Of a stretch of DNA of 57,628 nucleotides, positions 51,054 to 57,628 are shown piece after piece. This stretch comes from Flavobacteriaceae bacterium UBA4022. Its GTDB lineage: Bacteria; Bacteroidota; Bacteroidia; Flavobacteriales; Flavobacteriaceae. Below the pieces are notes generated by a model. That model saw only the letters and a program-made list of their open reading frames with translations, searched no databases and was not told where the DNA came from. Position 1 is the first letter of the stretch. The number at the start of each line of letters is the position of its first letter. The position numbers were made by a program, and so were the translations under genes. Where the stretch lies: NCBI GenBank assembly GCA_002384055.1, contig DGAU01000006.1, positions 9,515 to 67,142 on the forward strand. The letters are read 5' to 3'.

Positions 51054-52313
51054 TCAGTCCTCAGCGTTTTTCTTGAGGGCCACTAATTCTATTTTTGTGT
51101 TGGTCACCTCCAAAATTGTTATAGTAAAATCCTCTATATCAACTACTTCTCCTTTTTCAGGGATTTCTTCAGTGACATGGACGATCAAACCACCTAATGT
51201 TTCATATTGATCATTTTCAGGTAAATTCAATTTGAAGGTTTCGTTGAGATAATCGACCTCTAATCGTGCTGAAAAACGATAATGGTTTTCACCTATTTCT
51301 TCTTCAATAAGTTCTAGAGAATCATGCTCATCTTCTATTTCACCGAATAACTCTTCGATAATGTCTTCAACGGTAATAATCCCTGCGGTACCGCCATATT
51401 CGTCCACAACGACCGCAATACTTTTGCGTTTATGGGTCAAGATCTGCAATATATCTTTGGCCAACATCGTTTCGGGCACAAACACAACGGGCATGATCAC
51501 CTGTTTGATGTCTGAGGGCTTTTTGAAGAGCTCAAAGGAATGTACATACCCCACGATATCATCCATGTTTTCGCGGTAAACCAGAACCTTTGACAATCCT
51601 GTTTCGGTAAAACGTTTCCCTAGTTCTTTTGGGCTAATATCATCTTCCACGCCAATCACTTCAGTTCTTGGAACCATGACTTCACGCGCTTTGACTTCCG
51701 AAAACTCTAAAGCATTCTGAAAGATTTGAATTTCACTGTCTATAGCATCTTCCTGTTCTACACTTTCCATCTGCTGATTAATGTAATGACCGAGTTCAAC
51801 TTTACTAAAGGTCAACTGAACCGCATCACCTTGGGTCCGAAACACATACTTTAGGATAAAATCTGATATCCATATCACGAATTCCGAAACCACCGAAAAC
51901 AGCAAATAAAACAGATAGGCGGGCAAGGCCAAGACCGTAACAAGTTGATTGGCGTAAATCCGAAAAAATACTTTGGGCAAAAATTCGGCAGTAAGCAAAA
52001 TCACTAAAGTAGACACCAGAGTCTGCACAAGGAGCCCCGAAAGACCCGCCAAAGGGATTATAGTCATCAGCAAATCGCCCATAAACAATCCATAAACCAC
52101 TAGAGCGATATTATTACCCACCAACATGGTGGCGATAAATTTTGAAGGTCTTTTGGTAATGCGTTTTAAAATCGATGAGAAAAAGTTATTTTTCATCTTC
52201 TCGATTTCGAGATGGATCTTGTTCGCTGAAACATAGGCGATCTCCATTCCTGAGAAAAAAGCAGAACAAAGCAGAGATAAAACAATAATGAGTATGGAAT
52301 AGTCTTGGATCAC
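51054..52313 (-). CDS. CNNM/CBS-domain membrane protein (hemolysin C/CorC-like, GldE paralogue)
   Basis: A 419-residue protein: a CNNM (DUF21) membrane domain with an opening FFSGMEIAYVSANKIHLEIEK and three or four helices (to about 160), a pair of CBS domains (about 200-325, EVMVPRTEVIGVEDD and ILTHKRKSIAVVVDEYGGTAGIITVEDIIEELFGEIEDEHD), and a C-terminal CorC/HlyC transporter-associated domain. The family is linked to magnesium/cobalt efflux and, in flavobacteria, to gliding through GldE. This copy lies in the lptC-ppiD operon rather than in the gldE setting I would expect. Its start overlaps the 64-residue gene by four bases. Confidence 0.92.
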   Translation of the reverse strand: MIQDYSILIIVLSLLCSAFFSGMEIAYVSANKIHLEIEKMKNNFFSSILKRITKRPSKFIATMLVGNNIALVVYGLFMGDLLMTIIPLAGLSGLLVQTLVSTLVILLTAEFLPKVFFRIYANQLVTVLALPAYLFYLLFSVVSEFVIWISDFILKYVFRTQGDAVQLTFSKVELGHYINQQMESVEQEDAIDSEIQIFQNALEFSEVKAREVMVPRTEVIGVEDDISPKELGKRFTETGLSKVLVYRENMDDIVGYVHSFELFKKPSDIKQVIMPVVFVPETMLAKDILQILTHKRKSIAVVVDEYGGTAGIITVEDIIEELFGEIEDEHDSLELIEEEIGENHYRFSARLEVDYLNETFKLNLPENDQYETLGGLIVHVTEEIPEKGEVVDIEDFTITILEVTNTKIELVALKKNAED

Positions 52314-52504
52314 TTCGATCTATTTTCGACGCCTTTACGGAACCAACGCTTAAAGAAAAACATGCCGGTAGCTACCACGGCAAAAATGATAAACATATAA
52401 GATCGTTCTCGATTCAGATCCCAATTGGTCACGACCAGATAGAGCGAAAACAAGGCCATCAATATATAGGCGTATTCAAAAATTTTATAAAGACTGTTTC
52501 TCAT
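52310..52504 (-). CDS. 64-residue conserved membrane protein in the lptC operon
   Basis: A 64-residue product with two membrane helices (about 8-26 and 35-51) and a basic C-terminal tail (KRWFRKGVENRSK). No known domain. It is real by context: the stop overlaps the CNNM gene start (ATGA) and its ATG lies two bases after the lptC stop. Small two-helix proteins at this spot recur in flavobacteria as I recall. Function unknown. It might modulate the CNNM protein or LptC. Confidence 0.75.
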   Translation of the reverse strand: MRNSLYKIFEYAYILMALFSLYLVVTNWDLNRERSYMFIIFAVVATGMFFFKRWFRKGVENRSK

Positions 52505-52506
52505 TT

Positions 52507-53073
52507 TTATTGGGTTGATGATTCGGGGCTAATGCGCTGCATGCCCTGATTGTTACGTGACAGAAAGATAGTGAAATCCTCATTAGCATCAAATCGACCA
52601 CCATCATTATAGGATCCATCGCCAAAGGTGATGCGGTAAGGTAAATCCGTAAATACCCATTTTTGACGTTGGTCCCAATACAATTGCTGGGCCTCTAAAA
52701 CATTGCCGTCGGCAGTGGTCAAAACCACATCTTCTCGCAGATCAACCAGCTGGGTTTTACTGTATCGTATGGCATACTTTGCCGTAATGGTGCTTTCTTT
52801 TTCTTTGTCAAAAAAATGAATTTCTAAACCCTCAGGAAATTCCTGATAAGGAAATTCAAAATTTGAATAATCCAGTAATCTAGGGGTCAATAGGTTGGTG
52901 ACCAGTTGGCCAGAATCGGTATATTTCAAATTGACCTGGAGGCCCTCTGCTAATGGCATATCATCTTGGAGATTCAATTTTTGAACCTTATCATAGGTGC
53001 CTTCACACGAAAAAAGCGTGAGGACCAAGAACAAGGTCATCACGCTTTTCGAAATCAATTGATTTGTTTTCAT
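52507..53073 (-). CDS. lptC: LptC-like LPS export periplasmic protein
   Basis: A 188-residue protein with a lipobox-like N-terminus (TLFSC, Cys23) instead of the membrane helix of proteobacterial LptC. The core (about 45-165) shows the LptC/OstA jellyroll pattern: GLQVNLKYTDSGQLVTNLLTPRL, YQEFPEGLEIHFFDKEKESTITAKYAIRY, LVDLREDVVLTTADGNVLEAQQLYWDQRQKWVFT. LptC passes LPS from the LptBFG transporter to the LptA bridge. It directly follows the TPR gene. Together with lptE at 8361 and lpxB at 36286 it shows a full LPS or lipooligosaccharide route. Confidence 0.9.
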   Translation of the reverse strand: MKTNQLISKSVMTLFLVLTLFSCEGTYDKVQKLNLQDDMPLAEGLQVNLKYTDSGQLVTNLLTPRLLDYSNFEFPYQEFPEGLEIHFFDKEKESTITAKYAIRYSKTQLVDLREDVVLTTADGNVLEAQQLYWDQRQKWVFTDLPYRITFGDGSYNDGGRFDANEDFTIFLSRNNQGMQRISPESSTQ

Positions 53074-54429
53074 TTAGAGGTTGGGCACTTTGACACTGCC
53101 GCCAATCCAGCAATTAATGGGGATGGTTTTTCCGGCCATTCCCTCTGAAAAAATATCCGCCTTACTCGGCGCTCTTTGTCTGTAACTGTCTGCAGATGCT
53201 CGTGCATTGCTGGCTATAGTAGCATCGACTCGCGCTGCTTTTTCGGCCATCTCAGCTGCCTTCCAGTTAATGGCTCTCTTTTCAAATACATTATTCCCAC
53301 AATCGTCAGAGCTTTTTGAATACATCTCAGCGATCCGCAGGTAGCAAATTCCCTTGGCAGGCTTTTGCTCTAAAACGCGCAAATAATTAGTACGGGCGCT
53401 ACTATAAATTCCACGCTTTCGGTAATTCTCTGCAATGACAAATAAGTAATCAGCACTCTTGTTAAGATTTGATTCCAACTCCACCGCCTGATTGTAATAA
53501 TTGATGGCATCTGTATTGTTGGCGGCGCGGTCAGCCAATCGCCCTAAGTAAAATGCTGAGGCAGCAGAAGGCTGAAGCGTATGTAATTGCTGTACCAATT
53601 GATAAAACAATGGCGTCTCACAATCCTTGGCATTGAGGCGCCCTGCAGCACTCTTGAGCCAGTTAATGTCTTCTTTCTTATCTTCGAAGTTCTTTTCGTA
53701 AAGTGGAATTAAATTCTCACAATCTGCAATGGATCCTAATTTTGTGTCTACGCTTCCTTTGATTTTTCCGTAGTAGCCCAAATACTTCTCATAACCCTCT
53801 AATTGCTTTAATTCCTTGGATGAAAGTTTCTGACCAACATCTTGCTTGTTGCCCAGGACATTAACCCGCGTGGCATAATTACCTTCTTCCTTCTCAATTT
53901 TTTCAGTAATTGTATCGTATAAGTCAAAAACCTCTTGGATATCCTTCTGGCCTTCCAGATACAAATCCATCGCTAATGAAAAATAGGTGTAGATGCTCTT
54001 TGGACTCTTGAAGTTAGGCTCATCGATCTTGTAAGCCTTATCAAAAGCATTGAATTGACCTTGCTTATCGCCAATTCCATTGTCGTATCTAATTTGAGCA
54101 ATATCGGCCAATATCTCTCCATTTTTGGATTTTTCAGGGAAATACTTCAAGCGCATTTGGTAGGCATTTTCCAATTCAGTGATCTTGGATTTGTCTCCAT
54201 TTTCGATATAATACTCAAACATTTTTACGGCATACTGATATACCGCAATGCTGTATTTTGGACAATCTGTAACGACCTTCTCATAGTGGGTCAAGGCCAC
54301 ATCGTAATTCTTGATTTTAGCAGGTTCCGAAAATAACGACACCGCTATAGTACAGGCATCTTGAGCGATAACCTGACCAGAAAACATAAGCGTCAAAAAC
54401 GCAATAAAAAAAGCAACTTTACTATTCAT
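53074..54429 (-). CDS. exported tetratricopeptide-repeat protein
   Basis: A 451-residue protein with a signal peptide (MNSKVAFFIAFLTLMFSGQVIAQ) and multiple TPR-like helical repeats, clearest at about 290-400 (ASAFYLGRLADRAANNTDAINYYNQAVELE; YSSARTNYLRVLEQKPAKGICYLRIAEMYSKS). It has an unusual number of cysteines for an exported protein. An earlier ATG at 54456 overlaps the upstream barrel gene by 8 bases and is possible. 54429 gives a clean signal peptide. It sits between a barrel protein and LptC, so it may assist outer membrane assembly. Its function is not known. Confidence 0.8.
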   Translation of the reverse strand: MNSKVAFFIAFLTLMFSGQVIAQDACTIAVSLFSEPAKIKNYDVALTHYEKVVTDCPKYSIAVYQYAVKMFEYYIENGDKSKITELENAYQMRLKYFPEKSKNGEILADIAQIRYDNGIGDKQGQFNAFDKAYKIDEPNFKSPKSIYTYFSLAMDLYLEGQKDIQEVFDLYDTITEKIEKEEGNYATRVNVLGNKQDVGQKLSSKELKQLEGYEKYLGYYGKIKGSVDTKLGSIADCENLIPLYEKNFEDKKEDINWLKSAAGRLNAKDCETPLFYQLVQQLHTLQPSAASAFYLGRLADRAANNTDAINYYNQAVELESNLNKSADYLFVIAENYRKRGIYSSARTNYLRVLEQKPAKGICYLRIAEMYSKSSDDCGNNVFEKRAINWKAAEMAEKAARVDATIASNARASADSYRQRAPSKADIFSEGMAGKTIPINCWIGGSVKVPNL

Positions 54430-54448
54430 AACCCCGTATTTATTGAAT

Positions 54449-55687
54449 TTAATCATATAATCTCTTTTCGAACCATTTGTCATTAAGGGAGAGTCCCATA
54501 AAAATATTAACGAATGATTCTTCTACCAATCCATTATTTTTTGTTCCCCGTTTGCCTAACTCGACGCCTAGGTTTAAATTCGAAAATGAACGCCCCAGGT
54601 TAAAGCCTAATCCAAAAGATATGCCAAACTCCTTAATACTGTTGCCGTTGATATTGATACCCGTTTCCTCAAAACGGAATCCACCACGATAAACCACACG
54701 ATTCAAAACATTATTGAACGAGTTGTAGTCTGGAATAAAAAAGCCGCCAACACGATATTTGGTAGCGTCTTCAAAAAAGACATTGTCCAAAGTCACCGTT
54801 CTATTCGATAGATTACTGGTCTTTTGAGTTGTGATCTCTCCACCCAAAAACCAAGAACGTTCCTTACCAAGACCCGCTCCAACGGTAAGCTGCGATGGAT
54901 AAGTAAAATCGGTATTGGCCAATGTAATGTCACGCGAATCTACCGGAGAGGTATTACCGTTGGGCAATAGCAAGACCGTCGCTATGGTCCGCTGATTCTC
55001 AGAAACAAAGTTCGTTTCTGGCGTATAATGTAACCCAAGGGTTCCTTTAAGTTTGTTAGCGAAGAAATATTGGTACTGTGCCCCTAAATTGAGACTAAAG
55101 CCCAATAGATCACTTTGATTCATCTCTTGGGTACCCAGCTGAATCTCCTCTTGAAAAGAAACTGCATTGTTTTCTATTTTTCCAAAGTTATAATTGGCAT
55201 CGAAACCAATACTTAAATTTTTATTTACCTCATAGCCTAAGCCCAAAAATACTTTGTTCATACCACCACTCCCTGTATATTGAGTCGTGCTGATGCCATC
55301 AACATTTTCTAGCTTATAGCCCGATGTAGTCAAAGGCAAAAGACCAAAAGCACCGCCAAATTTACCCATAGGTATTCCGATAGCCAAGTAGTCTAGTGTT
55401 GTGGTTGTAGCTCTTTGACTCTCTTGGGTTGTGGTAAGGGTATTAAATTTATGACTCCCCGCAATGGAATAATTGACAAGTTTTAGCTGCGCCAAACCCG
55501 CCGGGTTTTGGAGATTTAAGTGTATACTATCCGAATACGTGCTCATACCTCCCATGGAACGATTTTCTATGGTCCCTCTGAAGTTCAGGGTGCCGATCCC
55601 AAAAAAGGAATAAGGCGATGTAGTCCCCTGAGCAAAACCCGATTGGGTGAGTGCTAAAGCGAGGAGGATGAGGATTTTCCTGAGCAT
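54449..55687 (-). CDS. outer membrane beta-barrel protein (FadL/OMPP1-like)
   Basis: A 412-residue protein with a signal peptide to about Ala19 (TQSGFAQ) and a long alternation of beta strands, including the family-like opening SPYSFFGIGTLNFRGTIENRSMGGMSTYSDSIHLNLQNPAGLAQL and barrel strands to GLSLNDKWFEKRLYD. The N-terminal pattern (small hatch followed by NPAGLA) resembles OMPP1/FadL transporters of hydrophobic compounds, but it is shorter and without clear FadL signatures. Its start overlaps coaX by 34 bases. Role in the operon is unknown. Confidence 0.8.
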   Translation of the reverse strand: MLRKILILLALALTQSGFAQGTTSPYSFFGIGTLNFRGTIENRSMGGMSTYSDSIHLNLQNPAGLAQLKLVNYSIAGSHKFNTLTTTQESQRATTTTLDYLAIGIPMGKFGGAFGLLPLTTSGYKLENVDGISTTQYTGSGGMNKVFLGLGYEVNKNLSIGFDANYNFGKIENNAVSFQEEIQLGTQEMNQSDLLGFSLNLGAQYQYFFANKLKGTLGLHYTPETNFVSENQRTIATVLLLPNGNTSPVDSRDITLANTDFTYPSQLTVGAGLGKERSWFLGGEITTQKTSNLSNRTVTLDNVFFEDATKYRVGGFFIPDYNSFNNVLNRVVYRGGFRFEETGININGNSIKEFGISFGLGFNLGRSFSNLNLGVELGKRGTKNNGLVEESFVNIFMGLSLNDKWFEKRLYD

Positions 55688-56409
55688 GAATCTAAATTAA
55701 GGTCTAAAATAAAATTGAGTCCTTCTAATAAAAAATTAGAATGGGCAAAGATGTCATTTTTTATGCGAACTCGCAAAAATTCAGCATCGCCACCTGTTAA
55801 AATTACCGTTAATTCACGGTATTGAGCCCGATATGATTCTATAAAACCGTCTAGTTCGCTCGCCAAACCAATTACGGCACCGATATGCATGGCGTTTTGC
55901 GTTCCAGTTCCGGTGAGGGTATCAGGATCAATCGGTGTTAATTGAGGTAAGTTTGCTGTGAATTCATGCATGGCCCTATAGCGCATCGATAAACCGGGAC
56001 TGATGACACCGCCCAGATGCGTTTTTTGACTATCCATAATATCGTAGGTCACACAAGTCCCTGCATCGATTACCAAAACAGGATGTTTGTCATTTTTTAC
56101 CGCAGCGGCCATAAGACCAATTCGGTCAAGCCCTAATGAGGTAAATGGGGTGCATACCGATCCAAAAGGCAGGCGCGAAGTATGTGATAGCCTGTGGGTC
56201 GGGATGATGGCCTGCAATTCTGTTAATACTAAATAATCTCCTGCTCCTACTTGGCAATAAAGTGCGTGTGTTACATTATATGATTTCTTTAAGAGCGAAA
56301 CTCTAGAAATGATTTCTTGAGATGGAAAAGCGTCAAAATGAATCAGCCTTTCAGCATCGAAGATACCAACCTTAGTACGCGTATTGCCGATATCGAGAAT
56401 CAGTTTCAT
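55654..56409 (-). CDS. coaX: type III pantothenate kinase
   Basis: A 251-residue ASKHA-fold kinase catalysing the first step of coenzyme A synthesis from pantothenate. Motifs: LILDIGNTRTKVGIF (phosphate 1), LGLDRIGLMAAAVK (substrate/dimer region), VLVIDAGTCVTYDIMD (phosphate 2), HLGGVISPGLSMRYRAMHEFTANLP and the adenosine motif VILTGGDAEFL. Type III enzymes need a monovalent cation and are not feedback-inhibited by CoA. It is the first gene of the run to ppiD. A TATTTTTG box ends four bases before the ATG. Confidence 0.96.
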   Translation of the reverse strand: MKLILDIGNTRTKVGIFDAERLIHFDAFPSQEIISRVSLLKKSYNVTHALYCQVGAGDYLVLTELQAIIPTHRLSHTSRLPFGSVCTPFTSLGLDRIGLMAAAVKNDKHPVLVIDAGTCVTYDIMDSQKTHLGGVISPGLSMRYRAMHEFTANLPQLTPIDPDTLTGTGTQNAMHIGAVIGLASELDGFIESYRAQYRELTVILTGGDAEFLRVRIKNDIFAHSNFLLEGLNFILDLNLDSCSGKSSSSSL

Positions 56410-56413
56410 GAGT

Positions 56414-56421
56414 CAAAAATA
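56414..56421 (-). promoter_or_regulatory. -7-like box TATTTTTG immediately upstream of coaX
   Basis: An exact TAnnTTTG match on the minus strand with only four bases to the coaX ATG. Transcription from it would start at or next to the A of the ATG, giving a leaderless mRNA. No clear -33 element. Confidence 0.35.
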
Positions 56422-56493
56422 CAATTTGATTTTGCTTTTAGCGGGAAATAAACACGATTTAATTAAGTTGTTAAACCGTTTTATTAAACACAA

Positions 56494-56512
56494 GACACTA
56501 AAAATCAGTGTC
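56494..56512. promoter_or_regulatory. dyad GACACT-N7-AGTGTC at the fasciclin promoter
   Basis: A perfect 6-base inverted repeat (56494-56499 and 56507-56512) around AAAAATC, ending one base before the -7 box TATATTTG. The position is that of an operator that would cover the promoter spacer. No regulator gene is nearby. Confidence 0.4.
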
Positions 56513-56513
56513 A

Positions 56514-56521
56514 TATATTTG
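56514..56521 (+). promoter_or_regulatory. -7 box of the fasciclin gene (TATATTTG)
   Basis: An exact TAnnTTTG match 88 bases upstream of the ATG, implying an A/T-rich leader of about 80 bases. The usual -33 position falls at or just upstream of the dyad. Confidence 0.45.
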
Positions 56522-56609
56522 TTTAAGTAATTTAACAAAACATTAGACAAAAAATTATTTATATTGAGTTTCTTTGTCGTGATAAATTAAACCTTAATTA
56601 TTATTAAAC

Positions 56610-57587
56610 ATGATGAATTACATTTCAAAACTAAGTCTTTTAGCCCTTTTTTCGGGAATTTTACTCACGAGCTGCGGAAGCGATGATGACAACACCCCAG
56701 TGTTGGAAGTCACTCCATCGATAGTAGAGACAGCACAAGCAACTCCAGACCTCAGCATTTTGGTCGAAGCACTTCAGGCTGCTGACGGTAACCTTATTGA
56801 TGTCATTAATGCAGGAGAATACACAGTGCTCGCGCCAACAAATGAAGCATTCGCTGCATTCTTAACAGCTAATGGCTTTAACAGTCTTGCCGACGTACCA
56901 ACCGATGTTTTGTCGAATATTCTACTCAATCATGTGATCACAGGCACAATCACGTCGACGGATTTGATGACTGCAGGTGCAGGATACACGAAAACGAATG
57001 CGACAAATGCAGATGGTGATCTTTTGGATGCGTATTTCAGCACAAGTAATGGCGTTACCTTTAATGGAGTTTCTTCCGTCGCTACAGCAGACGTCGAAGC
57101 CAGTAATGGCGTAGTACATATCGTAGATGCGGTAATTGGTTTGCCAACTGTCGTGACTTTCGCAGTTGCAGATCCAACATTCGAAACTTTGGTTGCGGCG
57201 CTAACACGTGCTGACCACACGACAGATTACGTCGGGACGCTTTCAACAGGAACACAGCCTTCACCGTTCACTGTTTTTGCGCCAACAAATGATGCTTTTG
57301 GTGCCTTGTTAATCGAAACAGGAATCCCAACACTTGGAGACATTCCATTAGAATTACTTGAAAACACACTGAATACGCACGTCATTGGATTTTTGAACGC
57401 ACGTGCTGAAGACCTTGTGCAAGATCAAGTTTTAGCAACTTTAGGGAGCACCTTAACGGTCTCCTTAACTGATGGCCCGCAACTTACCGATGAGAACGGT
57501 CGTGTAGCCAATATCATTGTAACAAATGTGCAGGCTTATAATGGTGTTGTTCATGTCATCGACAAAGTACTTTTACCGCTTTTATAA
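56610..57587 (+). CDS. two-domain fasciclin (FAS1) lipoprotein, probably surface-exposed
   Basis: A 325-residue lipoprotein with lipobox Cys22 (LLTSC) followed by GSDDDN. Acidic residues just after the cysteine resemble the lipoprotein export signal described in flavobacteria, so surface exposure is likely. Two FAS1 domains follow: about 40-175 (LVEALQAADGN...YTVLAPTNEAFAAFL...NGVVHIVDAVIGLP) and about 185-325 (LVAALTRADHT...FTVFAPTNDAFGALL...NGVVHVIDKVLLP). FAS1 domains mediate adhesion. The start may be the second Met at 56613. It has a long leader with a dyad at the promoter. The remaining 41 bases to the window end hold nothing recognisable. Confidence 0.92.
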   Translation: MMNYISKLSLLALFSGILLTSCGSDDDNTPVLEVTPSIVETAQATPDLSILVEALQAADGNLIDVINAGEYTVLAPTNEAFAAFLTANGFNSLADVPTDVLSNILLNHVITGTITSTDLMTAGAGYTKTNATNADGDLLDAYFSTSNGVTFNGVSSVATADVEASNGVVHIVDAVIGLPTVVTFAVADPTFETLVAALTRADHTTDYVGTLSTGTQPSPFTVFAPTNDAFGALLIETGIPTLGDIPLELLENTLNTHVIGFLNARAEDLVQDQVLATLGSTLTVSLTDGPQLTDENGRVANIIVTNVQAYNGVVHVIDKVLLPLL

Positions 57588-57628
57588 GCTTTTTTTGATT
57601 ACGTTATTATAAAAATAAAAGGCTAACC

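Noticed and set aside
1..57628. CRISPR arrays, insertion sequences, prophage or toxin-antitoxin modules
   Set aside because: No evenly spaced direct repeats, transposase or integrase motifs, or paired small toxin/antitoxin genes were seen in any gap or frame.
1..57628. tRNA or rRNA genes
   Set aside because: No cloverleaf-like segments with a TTCRANNC arm or conserved rRNA blocks were noticed. All gaps are short and A/T-rich. A covariance-model scan was not possible.

Overview
The window is a gene-dense stretch of a chromosome from a member of the Flavobacteriia (Bacteroidota), probably a marine or free-living Flavobacteriaceae. The evidence is a gldK/gldL pair of the type IX secretion and gliding machinery, a protein ending in a T9SS-type sorting domain, exosortase XrtF with its dedicated partner, flavobacterial lipoprotein signals, class II HMG-CoA reductase, and promoter elements of the Bacteroidota type (TAnnTTTG at about -7, TTTG/TTG at about -33). 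I see no tRNA, rRNA, insertion sequence, prophage, CRISPR array or obvious island. Nearly every base is accounted for by ordinary-looking genes, and no gene-free gap exceeds about 300 bp.

Layout. 1-5306 (minus): start of gldL, gldK, a degenerate arginase-fold protein coupled to topA. 5500-10080 (plus): miaB, a sigma-54 activator, lptE, a TPR protein and secG, ending in a clear terminator. 10138-13897 (plus): a short leader ORF overlapping a small barrel-like secreted protein, then a 1021-residue secreted hydrolase with a C-terminal sorting domain. 14029-15963: groES-groEL. 16011-20809 (minus): seven genes in one direction, made up of xrtF and its partner, a small lipoprotein, and a three-gene cassette (HMA-MauE fusion, TonB receptor, periplasmic HMA protein) that looks like an uncharacterised metal-handling system. 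20882-23274 (plus): a GAF-domain methionine sulfoxide reductase-like protein and a GH13_18 sugar phosphorylase-like enzyme. 23285-24556 (minus): a MacB-like permease. 24657-31758 (plus): purH and the complete cell-shape operon mreBCD-mrdA-rodA. 31782-35061 (minus): Prc protease and an OppC-type permease. 35220-39999 (plus): surE, a small membrane protein, lpxB, an NlpC/P60 lipoprotein and comEC. 39983-46486 (minus): DPP IV, two POT peptide transporters, a terminator, then two thioredoxin-like proteins. 46618-48846 (plus): HMG-CoA reductase and a GHMP kinase of the mevalonate pathway. 48896-56409 (minus): coaX, an outer membrane barrel, a TPR protein, lptC, a 64-residue membrane protein, a CNNM/CBS protein and ppiD, closed by a terminator. 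56610-57587 (plus): a two-domain fasciclin lipoprotein.

Taken together this is mostly housekeeping and envelope biogenesis: LPS transport (LptE, LptC, LpxB), outer membrane protein folding (PpiD), Sec export (SecG), cell elongation (Mre/PBP2/RodA), type IX secretion (GldK/L) and peptide scavenging (DPP IV plus POT). The parts least explained by known biology are the HMA-MauE/TonB/HMA cassette, the exosortase pair with no visible substrate, the arginase-fold protein lacking several metal ligands, the Shine-Dalgarno-driven leader ORF at 10151, and the dyad beside the fasciclin promoter. Starts, promoters and functions are read from sequence alone. No alignment or folding program was run.
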